Positions 20,432-31,041 of a DNA stretch of 64,000 nt are shown one piece after another. The DNA comes from Aphelenchoides besseyi (taxonomy: Eukaryota > Nematoda > Chromadorea > Rhabditida > Aphelenchoididae): the NCBI GenBank assembly GCA_024699855.1, contig JAMPIQ010000002.1:9858001-9922000 (forward strand). Direction: 5' to 3'. The translations under genes and the position numbers were made by a program. Below the pieces are notes generated by a model, which saw only the letters and a list, made by a program, of their open reading frames with translations, did not search any database and had not been told where the DNA came from. Position 1 is the first letter of the stretch. Each line of letters begins with the position of its first letter.

Positions 20432-20619
20432 TAGGAAATTCGGTTGAGTAGGAACATGGAAATAAAAGATGTTGGAAAACTATTCAATTTTACAAGTTTT
20501 TTTAACAAAAGAGCAGAATCAAGAACATAAAGCTTTCTTCTCGAGAACATAATCTGATGCTGTCAATTACCGTAGTCATTGACTCTTTACAATAACGACA
20601 GCTAATCAGTAAATGATAA

Positions 20620-20940
20620 TCAGATAGTGATCGTTTCAGAATTATCGTCGTTTTTGTAAACAGTTTTCACAAGATCTTCAGGCCATGAAAAGCCCGGAAG
20701 TCGAAACATATCGCCATGAAGAAGATGCACATATAGAAATTTACTGCCGGTTAAACTACTGAAAAGTTCTTCAACTGTACTTCTGGACGTCATCGGATTT
20801 GATTGCGTGACTTCTGGGCAAAACTAAACCTACGACATCTAAACGAGTTTCCTTTCTTGCTAACCTTTCAATTCGACCACACGTAACATTTCGAAATTTT
20901 GAGATGCCATTTTCAACACCGATATGAGCAAATATGCCAT
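20620..20940 (-). CDS. Unrecognised small protein, two exons
   Basis: Exons 20865-20940 and 20620-20813, joined across a 51-base GT-AG intron (20814-20864), give 89 residues from the ATG at 20940 or 79 from the in-frame ATG at 20910. I do not recognise the protein. The C-terminal part reads like a folded domain: VEELFSSLTGSKFLYVHLL, DMFRLPGFSWPEDLVKTVY, then an acidic tail ending TITI. No signal peptide or membrane helix is evident if the second ATG is used. Support for coding is that the frame stays open on both sides of an intron of the size typical for this window. An opposite-strand gene fragment starts only about 50 bases away, so a shared promoter is possible. Confidence 0.5.
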
Positions 20941-20993
20941 TTATTTATTAATTTAACTGGTTAGTGGAACAAAGAATATCGCTGTGTTTTCAG

Positions 20994-21268
20994 CTCCCAT
21001 TACTCGACGACGATTTGCCAAGTAATGTGAGGTTCTTTTCACTAACAACTGAATGGCTTTGAAATTTTAACTTTTAAGCGAACATCCTGCAAATCAACTA
21101 GAGACTAACAGGAAGAAAATTTTCCAGGAAAAGAAAGATTGCGCATCGGTAATTCCTCATTATAGCGGGTGGGGCTTGAAGGCACTTGCTGAAACATTGA
21201 CAGCCGCCTTAAAGTCGGCTTTTCGAATTGTGTCTACAATTCCACATTTGTTAAACTTGGAAGACTAA
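20994..21268 (+). CDS. Unrecognised small protein, 5' end unresolved
   Basis: Two exons are visible, 20994-21021 and 21079-21268, separated by a 57-base GT-AG intron. They encode a C-terminal piece of about 73 residues: basic ITRRRFANEHPANQLETNRK, then HYSGWGLKALAETLTAALK and IVSTIPHLLNLED before the stop. The first exon follows an acceptor (ttttcag) and contains no ATG. The nearest upstream ATG at 20923 runs into a stop, so the true start, or a noncoding first exon, was not found. The family is not recognised. The amphipathic WGLKALAETLTAALKSAF stretch could be a helix. The gene would be divergent from the small minus-strand gene at 20620-20940. Confidence 0.4.
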
Positions 21269-22320
21269 CAAAGTAAGAAACGACAGAGCGTTCCGCAGTC
21301 GGGTGTACTTTTTGCTCATCCTTCTTCATTATGTTGATTGTAAAAGATGATTTTATTTCATTAGATGGCGTCAGCACTTTTCTTTGCCGAAGTTTCTAAT
21401 TCACCAGAAAGCGAGTTGAATGGCCGGTTTGTCCTCGCCAATTCATAATGATTATACGAAAACTGGGACAATTCGACGACAAACAATTAAACTTCAACGG
21501 CCCTATGGATGAGGGAATGACATGTTCGTTTGCGTAAAATTAGAACGGAAGTCGAGGCGATGGTCGAGGAAACGTTCGTATGAGCGTGGGAAAAGGTGAT
21601 TTCAGCAATTCATGTTAGTTACTTGTAGGTCCGTTTTGTGCCAACTTTTGTCTCTAATTCATTGGACATTTCGCGCGTTTTTCTGTCATTTCTTCGTTTT
21701 TTGGTACTCTCATTTTTTATTATTTAAATTGTTCGGTTTTAAGAGCGTGTTTAGTTAACCGCGGCCCCAGATGTCAATGAACATGTGAATTGTAGTAGTT
21801 AGGCAAATGTGTCTTCACTTTCGGCTTTCAACTCCTACGATTCTGCGGACCAAAACATTGTAGTTCTTTCGCGCATTGTACTTTCATAGTAACACTGGTC
21901 CTAACACATGATTTCGGCTATAAACAGTCTTATCTACATACCTGTCGACCGTTGACTCTCTTTTGGTCTTCATCCTTTTGGTTAACTTAAATCTTCTTCT
22001 TACGCAATCTGTTTTTCGGTCAATAACACGTACCGTAGTTTCTGCTCACAAGTTTGGCATCGTTTGATATCAGAAATTTCATAGATAACCTCCCAAATAT
22101 ACTTGGAATCCATTGTGAGTGTTCACATCGTTTTTATTAGGGTTCTTGCATAGAGTCGCGAACTTTATTCCTATAGCGAACGGGTAACACACGTTATTGT
22201 CTTGCGAGTGTTAAAAGAGCACAACCGGGCATTTCTTTTCTTTAGTTTTAAGAACAATCGACTGGACGGAGCGGTTGAATCGGCGAATGTTAGTACCGGG
22301 GGCGAGTGGAGTTTATAAAC
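21269..22320. other. Intergenic 5' flank of the GPCR gene
   Basis: About 1 kb without a convincing gene. A 27-codon ATG frame at about 21364 was seen but has no family features. The right part is likely promoter and leader of the receptor gene. Confidence 0.35.
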
Positions 22321-24219
22321 ATGGACGTTCCTTCTGAAGATGGCGATTTTCAAGCCCCACGTTTAATGGACAATTTGATTCGACAATACGCAAACCAGAG
22401 CGATGATATTGCGGCTTTTTTGTGTAAAAATAAGCACGATGTTAATGCACTGCGCGATCTCTATTGTGGTGATTTCCCAGTTAAACATCAAAGGTAAAAC
22501 ACGAACAGTAAAATGATAATTGCAGCCAATTTAGAGGAGTCGAAATTTTTGTATGGACTGCTTTTAGTGTTTTGATAGCAGTAGCATTGATTGGCAATGC
22601 GATTGTCATGTATCTTATTGCACGTGTTCGGGTAATGACTTCTAATATCGTGCATTCACTAAGACCTGTTCATTTCAGGCAATGCATCACACTTTTAATA
22701 TTTTTCTCTTCAACATTGCAGTTGCGGATTTTTTGATGGCTTTTTTCAATGTTGGAAGCACATGGACATTCAACTTCTATTACGATTGGTGAGCAAATAG
22801 CCTTCTGAAGTTCTGGTTACTCATCTATTGGAGTAGCGGGAGAATAGATAGAAAACTTGTCAACGTTCAGAGATTCGAGATTGTGATCAGGGTTAAAATA
22901 GACACAAAACATATCGATTGTCAACTTCTTTGTCTATTATCCATACATTTCGATTTGTCATTGCGCTTTCAGTCTGAAGCCGCCGTTTATAAGGTTGGCT
23001 TGAGTCAACGGTTAGATTGACCAGATTTCAGTGCCTTTTCCCACGTTGTTACATAATCATTTCTGACAAAAAGGGCCAACAAATTACAAATTGAGAGAAA
23101 TTAATTCAACACTTGTTGTAGGTGGTTTGGTGACTTTTGCAAACTAAATCATTTCTTCGGCGTCGCTCCCACTTGTATATCAGTTTTTACAATGATGGTA
23201 GTAAGTCACGATCGGTAGGCAGATAACGAAATTGTCATTTCACTTATTGTTATATTTTGATGTATGGCTATCGTTGATCCGTTGGGCAAAAAAGCAATGT
23301 CGAGAAAAAAGGGATGTCTACTTATTCTGTTTATATGGATCATTGCCGGAGTGTTGAGTTTCCGTAAGCCTCGAGTTTTCTTTTTCCCCGATTCGAACGC
23401 TCTTTTCAGCGAACGTCATCAGTGCTCGAGTAGAAACCAAGTACTTTTATTCGGGCGTTTTAACACGACGACGATTTTGCTCCGTCGATTTTCAATACAA
23501 GTTTCTGTATGTGGCAAACAGACAAACGATTCAACATTGGCGTTTTCAGATACGACAATCTACTTTTCGTTGCTCAATACGCCATTCCACTTTTGGTCTT
23601 AACGTACACTTATGCCCGAATTCTACTCGCACTTCGCAACATCAAATTTCCAAGCGCTGCTCGTGTCAACATTTCCAGAAACCATATGCGTGATAAACAA
23701 AAGGCAATCAAAATGCTGGGGCTTGTGGTCGTAATCTTCATGGTCTCTTGGTTTCCGTATCAAGGTACGTGTAGATAGAAAATAGTTGACTTATGTAAAA
23801 ACCAAGTTTATCACATGCATCCGGACAAGTTCATGAAAAATCCACAAGTCGGCACGTATTGCTATCTCTTCTTCTACTGGCTGGCCATGAGTGCATGTGC
23901 TTGCAATCCACTCATATACTTCTGCTTCAATGCACGGTTAATGAAACTAATTAGCGCGAACATAACCGTCGATAGATTTCAGCTTTCGCATCGGATTCAC
24001 GTATGTTTTCCGTTGGCTGCCCGGCGTGAGGTTTACGGAAGCAAATCGACAGGAAATTTTTCCAGACTGCTCAAGAAACCACCATACATCGATTCGAATG
24101 CGTCAAGTCAACTCGCCCGAAAGCCCACTGCATCCAAAATCACCGACAAACTTCGTTCGTTCAAATTCTCCAAACTCTCCAATGTCGGCGACCAGTTTAA
24201 CTTTAAATTGAAATTCTAA
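22321..24219 (+). CDS. Tachykinin-receptor-like G-protein-coupled receptor
   Basis: Nine exons sum to 418 residues: 22321-22493, 22535-22631, 22679-22788, 23122-23214, 23260-23363, 23410-23500, 23550-23764, 23807-23936 and 23976-24219. Helix 1 has GNAIVMYLI. Helix 2 has NIFLFNIAVADFLMA, with the conserved D. WWFGDFCKLNHFF leads into helix 3, which ends HDRC where most receptors have DRY. CMAIVDP, then helix 5 (AIPLLVLTYTYARI), helix 6 VSWFPYQ and helix 7 WLAMSACACNPLIYFCFNARF follow. WLAMS...NPLIY and the WFG/CK segment are typical of tachykinin (NK/TKR) receptors, which couple neuropeptides to Gq in the plasma membrane. The intron ending at 23259 has TG in place of AG if the DRC motif is to be kept. 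The last intron (23937-23975, 39 bases) is in frame and could also be retained. Confidence 0.85.
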
Positions 24220-24531
24220 TTTATCATACGTTTCATTACGGGAATTTGTACGGAAATCATCTCTCTTCTAAGGGTACGCAGCGATTTGAATTGTCTAAAA
24301 CGCATATGGTCAATTAAACAGATTCACAAAAATCGCTTTGGAAACCAAATTTTATAACAATAATGTCGCCACTGTTATGCAATGGTCGTTATCGATATCG
24401 CTGGATTGACATGTTCGATGCGAAGAGTCCGAAGGAGAAAACATTCCCGTGGAAAAAGAGACCACACGCCGCTCTTATAAGCTTGTCGACTAGTCCGTTG
24501 TAAACAAGTTTTAACAGAAATACTTCGATAG
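24220..24531. other. Intergenic region before WDR37
   Basis: Short spacer between two plus-strand genes. An acceptor-like tttaacag lies about 16 bases before the WDR37 ATG. Nothing else was seen. Confidence 0.4.
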
Positions 24532-26357
24532 ATGGAAAAGGAAGTGACTGGCGGATCTGTCAGTTCATCAACTCTTTCAGGCTATGTCAACATGCAATCA
24601 TCGAGTACTCAACGCGGTCGAAGTCAAACGGACAGCGTGGTAAACTCATCGACCATTGGCGTTGAAAACCTGCTTTCAACCACGGATTTGCCATATAGGT
24701 GAGGATTTCTAGTCATTGAAGAGATTCACGGACCTTTTAGAAATCGACTTTATCAGCTGTTCGCATTGATTGACAAGGAATTCGAGAATCTGTATCTGGA
24801 GAATTATCAACGTTCGTTTTTGAGTCTTCTAATCGCTGTAATTTTGTTCTTTTAGTGAAACTAAAACTCGGACAAAATCCAGATGCACCGTTGAGTGATG
24901 CTTTCAAATTGAACGATAATTCATCGCTTATTTTGAATGAGATCAGTCAGAAATTGTCCGGAAAGAAACGTTAGTTGATATTGAATTCTTTATTGTTTTG
25001 ATCGATTGTTTAGATTACGCACAACAACGTCAAAAATGGAAATCGGCGCTCAAACCGCCGGGACGTCTAGTAACTAGTTTGAAGAGTGGGAACGTCGAAA
25101 CTTCGAAGAGTCAGAAAGTCGGATGTTTTAACGGCCATTTGGATGCGGTATTCGATTTGGCCTCTTGCACTTTATATGGTGGTAATGGCCGAACTGTTAT
25201 CGGCACTGCTAGCGCCGGTAGGTTGTTTTTATTGGGTTCGTTGTTAGCTGTGGTTTCAGATCAAACATCACGTATCTTTTCGACAACTGGAGATTGTTTT
25301 CTTCATTATACGGGACACAATGGTGCTGTCAATTCGATTGCCCTCCGTCCTGATTCATCAACTAACGATCAGTTTTTTGCCCTTACAGCAAGCGGCGATC
25401 GTTCTGTTCATTTGTGGAGAGGATCGTTGGATTCGAATACTGGAGTAGCGAACAGCAGTGAAGACGATCTCGATGCAACTTCGGAAAAAATAAACGACGT
25501 CGATGACGAGAACTTCAGTCGTGTTCCACTTCAAATTCGTCAACCGGTTCAAATATTCTCTGGACATTCTGAAGCAGCGATTGTATGTGCCGATTGGTTG
25601 GCTGGTGGAGAGCAGGTTTGTGAGCTCATCGAGAACAAACTCACGTGACGTATTTAAAGATCATTAGCGCTTCGTGGGACAAAACTGCCAACGTTTACGA
25701 TATTGAAAACCCTCAAACTGTTCTCAATCATTTATCTGGTCACGAAGGCGAACTTACTTTTTGTTCAACTCATCGAACGGACAAAATCATCGCAACCGCA
25801 AGCAAAGATTACACCTTCAGACTTTGGGATATGCGAGAGGCAATGAAGCATGTAGCTATTTTCGAAGGACATACTGCGTTAGTTCGAATCGAGAATTCAT
25901 TTTTGTAACTCTTTTTAGGGCCGTTAACTCGGTCGTATTTGCAGCTAATCACAAGATATTGTCAAGTTCGGACGATCGTACCGTAAAGGTAACTACTAGT
26001 TTTATTTTTCTGCATCAAAATACTCAGGTTTGGGATCTTCGAAATATGCGTAGTCCCAATGCGTCGTCAAGATTTGAATCTGGAGTGAATCGTTTGGGTG
26101 CTTCGAAACACAACGTCATTGCTGCTCCATTGGACAACAGAAATGTTTTCATTGTCGATTTAAACGGCAATCGAATTGGTCGTTTACATCGCGGAAATGT
26201 AAGAAATGGAAAGGATTGAAATGACAGTTTGATTCAGGGACACAACTCGTTGGTCACGGCAGCAATTTGGTTGGATGACGTAGAGTCAATCAATTTATTA
26301 ACTTCCGGAATCGATAAAAACGTGTTCGGATGGAAAGTGAACATACAAAGAAGTTAA
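24532..26357 (+). CDS. WDR37: WDR37-like WD40-repeat protein
   Basis: Multi-exon gene encoding roughly 450 residues. The N-terminus is Ser/Thr-rich, then RLYQLFALIDKEFENLYLEN matches the WDR37 helical region. WD40 repeats follow with recognisable pieces: GHLDAVFDLA, GTASADQTSRIFS, YTGHNGAVNSIALRPD, ALTASGDRSVHLW, FSGHSEAAIVCADWLAGGE, SASWDKTANVYDIE, TASKDYTFRLWDMR, LSSSDDRTVKVWDLRNMRSP and SGIDKNVFGWKV at the end. Human WDR37 partners PACS proteins in calcium and quality-control signalling; the same role here is only inferred. Introns are about 45 bases. Its stop codon overlaps the stop of the minus-strand TPR gene in a TTAA palindrome. Confidence 0.92.
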
Positions 26358-28413
26358 CTGGATGGTAGAGCAACACCCAAAACTTTTGCTCCATCTGAAT
26401 TTATAGCCATCGCTTTCTCCGGTTTATTTAATGATCCACGTGATGAAGATCGAGACCAAAATTGAATAGAACGCTGAGATCGGCGGATTTTTGCTCGTAA
26501 TTCGTGATATGGATCAGCAGAAATCTCGTCCATTTCGTCATTTGGACTTTCAACGCAATGACTTATTTCCGTATCGTCTTTCTGTTCCATTTTTTCACTT
26601 CCGAAACATTCCAATTCAACCTGTTTGCCATTAGTTGACCGCTCATGATGCCAATCCTAAACACTTTTGAGATTACACGTATTAACGGGCATGAACACGT
26701 TGTATAGATATGACTTACCAAAATGTTTGTGTTATCAAACTGATTTAATCTTTTCATAAATTTATCGCATATACCAAACTCATAACGTAGACCGTTTTCT
26801 TTGGCCAATTCAACAGAACTTTTGAAAGATTTCAAAGCTTCGTCACGTCTCCCAATTTCCAAAAACGATTGAGCAAGAATTAGATTGCAACGTGTTTTTC
26901 GACGCACATCGGCTTTTGGGTTTGCGGAAATCTTCTGAGCATATTCAATGGCTTGTTCGTAGTCTCCCAAATTGAATGTGACTTTGGCTAACTTTTCGAC
27001 ACACGCCTCGATTGGCCGGCCATAAGAAGAAATCTGTACCCATACATCGAAACACTGATGGTAGTAAGTGAGTGCTGATCTAAGATCAATCAAGCGAGAG
27101 ACTTCCGCTAATCGATAGCAAATTTCCGCTTCTTCTTTTTCCAACTCGTACTCCTGAACGATGATCAACGCCTTCTCGTACTCAATAATCGACAAATGGA
27201 TATCAATATCAACCAGATAATCAGCGTAATCCCAGCGTATCAACCATTCCAAAGTGCCACTTTTGTTCGCTTCCAACAAGCGAAGTTCTTTTTGCAGAAA
27301 AGATCTTTGAAGTTCCTACAAAATTTGATTATTTTGCGAACATTCAAACAGTTTACTTTTTCGCCGATTTGTCGGTAGAAGTTCACAAGATTCGAGTAAG
27401 CACTTATCATTAGGATTGGAATCTGCATAGCTTCAGATAGTTCATGTTGACGACAGAAAGCCTTGTAAGCAATCGCCCGATCATAGGACAGTAGAAGCTG
27501 ACCAATAAATCCGTAGCTGTTGGGCAAAAGAGGGCGACAAGAATCCAAAATCTCGGCACTTTCACCAACTATCAATCGGCAAACAGTTTGAGCAGAACGC
27601 AAAGCTTTTGAACTAAAACGAAAATCGTATACTGAAAATAGAAACTTACGTTTGATTTGAGTAAGCGTAATAGTTTGCAAGTATTGATAGAATGTTAATA
27701 TGCAATTGTGCAAACTTGTCATTAGCATTTCTACATTCAGACCACTTTTTGACTGCAAAAGAAATGTTTCGATGAACATCAACCCACTTGTGTTGATGTT
27801 GATAAGCAAGAGCGGCAGTTGCGTATGTCCACGCCGACTAAAGAAACATGACTATCTTTGTAAGCTATTAACCAACCAGTTCGTTGGACAAAAACAACCA
27901 TTTAGATAGCTCGACGGATTCCAACATCGATAGTGCAGCTTTCGGTTTGTTCATGAAAATGTAAGAACGAGCGCGGTTGATTATAAGAATTGCTTCTGTT
28001 TCAACATCTTTTTCGCACGATTGCAATCTCTCCAGCAGCTTAATGGACAAATGTGGCAATTGCTTAAAAAGATCAAATCATCAACTTGTACACAGACTCA
28101 CCATCTGCATATAGCAATCAGATAGTCGCCATAGTTCAGCTTGATCAGCTGTTTCAGCATAATCATTTAAACGTTCCTCAAAATTACTCAAAAACAATTC
28201 GCTTTCGATCTCATTCATTTCGAATCGATTTATGCAAATTTCGAAACAAACCGCGATTTGAGCGACAGCGTTCGAATCTGTCGACCGCAAGCAAAGATGT
28301 TGTTTATCGGTAATTCTGCCCGCTGCATGTCAACCAAATGACCTTCGACTGTAAGCGAACTCTCGCGATTTCAATGCTCTTTTTGACGGGCTAGCGTGCA
28401 GTTTAGCTCTCAT
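26354..28413 (-). CDS. TPR-repeat protein, family not identified
   Basis: A multi-exon gene of more than 500 residues. Exon 1 is 28335-28413 and exon 2 is 28102-28277, joined in phase across a 57-base intron; further exons run to the stop at 26354-26356. Helical repeats of TPR type fill the middle: LSIIEYEKALIIVQEYELEKEE-like helices, EICYRLAEVSRLIDLRSALTYYHQC, CVEKLAKVTFNLGDYEQAIEYAQK, and TRCNLILAQSFLEIGRRDEALKSFKSS. The C-terminal tail is acidic, then basic and Ser/Arg-rich (SRSSSRGS), probably disordered. TPR arrays bind partner proteins; I could not assign this one to a named family. The start is supported by an acceptor (tttctag) one base before the ATG. Confidence 0.75.
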
Positions 28414-28525
28414 TCTAGAAACCCATTACGGTATAAACCAATGGATTTAGCTCGATTCGCGTAGAAGTAGACGTGATTCTCGCCGGCCAGCTAAACCCCA
28501 TGAAGTCATTTCGAACACAAGGAAA

Positions 28526-28750
28526 TCAGATTACCAGTTTGAGCAAACGGAAAACTCCATCACGCTCCACGAGAATTCGCGGTTCGACTTCAACTTTGCG
28601 CAAACGACCGTTGGAATGTCGTTGCGATGAGTTTCCGTTTGCATCGAGTTGGCTGGAACACACAAACGTATGATAAACCATCGGATGTTCATGACGCGCC
28701 ATTTCATTTCGTTTTAACGGCTTCGAATATCGAACAACAATCAGAAGCAT
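28526..28750 (-). CDS. Unrecognised 74-residue protein
   Basis: A single ATG-started frame of 74 codons, beginning MLLIVVRYSKPLKRNEMARH and ending GVFRLLKLVI before TGA. The family is not recognised and no membrane helix or catalytic motif is evident. It sits between two genes on the same strand with gaps of 113 and 132 bases, and a ttttcag acceptor motif lies about 55 bases before its ATG, compatible with a trans-spliced message. It could also be the last exon of a longer gene. Codon use is like that of its neighbours, with many TCG, CGA and AAC codons. Confidence 0.4.
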   Translation of the reverse strand: MLLIVVRYSKPLKRNEMARHEHPMVYHTFVCSSQLDANGNSSQRHSNGRLRKVEVEPRILVERDGVFRLLKLVI

Positions 28751-28882
28751 CCTTGTTTATTGGTATAAAAACATAATAAAAATTTTGCGTCAGCTGAAAA
28801 CAATCACTAACGAAAATGAGGTAAATACAAACTTAGGTCCATTGAACTTGCGAAGAACAACAATGTGACATTCAGTGAAGGT

Positions 28883-29675
28883 TTAAGCGTTGGGACCGCC
28901 GGTCTGTTTCGGCCCAATCGCAACATCATCTTTCGTCTTGATGTTGTTGTTTTGCGAAGCCATTTGTTTCGGTAAATTCACGAAAAGATCATTTGCAGTA
29001 CTTGAAGCTAAATTAGAGGATAAGATTTCATATTTCGTAGAGAGTATTCTAAAGTTTGTTTGTTGCGCATATCATGTGGCAAGTTTGTTGAGCCGCTTTG
29101 TAGTTTAAACTGAACATTCATTACTTACTGTTGAGTGTCGGCGATAATAAAGTATCCGTGTAAACACCGCTGTTGAACGTGTTGTTTTGAGCGAAAAACG
29201 GAGTTAATTGCATTGGTGCCGAAGACATTGGGAAGTTAGAGGATGGTAGAGAGTGGTTTACGAGATGTTGAGTTGACAGTTGCGGCTGATATGGAGGGTA
29301 CATGTGGTCGGGCCATTGGTTGCAAATGCGTAATTCTGAAATTGAAAGTACATCGAATAGATCTCATCTTCGAGATACCTCAAAGAATCCTGCTTGCAAG
29401 TTCAGGATGAGCGGAAACGAAGGTTGGTAGTCTGTAAATGTGGTCATTAGCTAGAAAGACCTTTAAAACTTACGGCCGAGGTTTTGCGGTGTTGATTGAG
29501 TAACCGGTTGGAATGGCTGCCGATTGTAAGAGTTCTCTGTTAGAACCGTTTGCTTCTGTACGATGTTCTCTTCATGATCAGTCGGATCACGAAGACGTTT
29601 GCGACTTTTCGCAAAGCCGGACGATGACGCGAACGGCGGGAGGCCCTTTTTGTTGTCTTGGACGTTCGTGTTCAT
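28883..29675 (-). CDS. Unrecognised Pro/Gln/Asn-rich protein, probably nuclear
   Basis: Preferred model: exons 29474-29675, 29129-29362 and 28883-29007, GT-AG throughout, 186 residues. The N-terminus has a basic cluster (KSRKRLRDP) that could be a nuclear localisation signal. The middle is rich in Pro, Gln, Ser and Met (YPPYQPQLSTQHLV, PMSSAPMQLTPFF), and the tail is NNNIKTKDDV then GPKQTGGPNA. The composition suggests a disordered transcription cofactor or RNA-related protein; no domain was recognised. An alternative middle exon (29379-29431 with 29336 as the next acceptor) encodes YQPSFPLILNLQAGFFE, but the frames do not join unless a splice site is non-canonical. The join is therefore uncertain. 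Confidence 0.5.
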
Positions 29676-30401
29676 TTTCTTTGCGGGTTTTGCGATAAAA
29701 AAAGCTGCAAAAGTTCACGATATCAACACATAATTCGGAATTTTGCGCGCCAACACGTAGAGGTGATCTTCAAGAAACAACCGGAAATCAGAAGCTGGCG
29801 CAGGTAATGACAAAAACAGAAAAATAAGTGAGGGATACAATGGAATTGTTCTCACACTATTTAAGCGCCTTGTAAACAATGCCGACAAACACGCGAACAA
29901 AACGAACTAACACTCGATCGATGGTTCTTTCCGCGGTTCAGAATCTTCGGTCGACACTTCGAAAGTCGACGACTGCCTTACAAAACTGAGTTGAGCCGAA
30001 TGCCGGTGAGATTGAGCGAAAACAACGCCTCCAATCACTAGACACACCAAGAGGTGTGAAAAAGTTGCACAAAAGTGGTGTCAGCAAAAAAACGCCTTCG
30101 AACAGCGGACTTTGGTGTGCTAGTCTATCGATTGCGAGATTTCTTTTATTGATCATTAAATACTCATTCATTGATTTATTTGCTCACAGCGATAGAAGAT
30201 AAAGAGACCGCGGTTTAGACGGTTTAAATCGTGACAAATTTCATTAAATAACTGTAATTAATTTTAAACAAAACCAGACAACTTGTAGAACATAAACAAT
30301 TCGAAGAAAAAAGGAGAATTTACGACGATAATTAATAAAGAAACGACAAAGAAAAAAACTAGATGCACTTATCCAACCCTTTTATGAGATGTTACACAAA
30401 G
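29676..30401. other. Intergenic region between two minus-strand genes
   Basis: About 0.7 kb with no convincing coding region. Short frames on the minus strand at 29715-29900 and 29938-30171 were seen and not accepted. Confidence 0.35.
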
Positions 30402-30869
30402 TTACGGTTGTAAATAAGTTTTGCATTGGGGAACATCAGGCAATGGATAATTCCAGTAGTTTTTTCCGTGTATTGCGTCAATTACAAGCGATGTTCGGCG
30501 TGTTATTGGTAGATCGTAGCTGTGCATGAAGGTGCACTCGGTGAGCGCCACACAGTATTCGAACTGAAGCCGCTTGTAGAAATTTCGTTGTTTTTCGTTA
30601 AGTTGGTCCCTCGATCGTAGAATTTTTGTTATCTTGTCGATTGCAGCAAGATAGCCGCGGAAGTAACGTCGTTGTCAGTCAGAATAAGCTGGTGTTCTTC
30701 CATCCGATTGTTTTATATCCAGTGGGTCTTTTCCTGGTTTCCTTTCGCCATTCACGCACTCGGCCTCCGAAGAGCCACGTAGCTGTTTCATGAAGTTACG
30801 TTCACAGCTGAACAGCAACTTCGCTTCCTCTTCAATAGCGCGTTTAACTGCTCTTCTAATCCAACTCAT
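30402..30869 (-). CDS. Unrecognised small protein with internal in-frame TGA
   Basis: Preferred model: exon 30756-30869 and exon 30402-30632 with a GT-AG intron of 123 bases, 114 residues. The N-terminus is charged and helical (MSWIRRAVKRAIEEEAKLL), followed by QLNEKQRNFYKRLQFEYCVAL, ECTFMHSYDLPITRR and HGKNYWNYPLPDVPQC before the stop. The unspliced frame is open from the ATG to 30678, meets a single TGA at 30675-30677, and continues open in the same frame to the stop at 30402. The piece beyond the TGA (RRYFRGYLAAIDK) looks coding, so the intron chosen here may not be right. The family is not recognised. Size and the charged helical start would fit a mitochondrial or small cytosolic protein, but this is only a guess. 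Confidence 0.45.
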
Positions 30870-31041
30870 TTTGAAAGCTCTGGTTAAAAACAACGGATTC
30901 ACGACTCCGAACGTAAAATGCGCGAAACTCGATACTCAAAATTCTCACTTAAATGCTTTTTGTTTGAATGATCTTTCAATTCCTACTCTTCGGATATTGA
31001 TGCGAGTTTTTTCGTAGCTATTTGCGCGTTCTGGCATTGAG

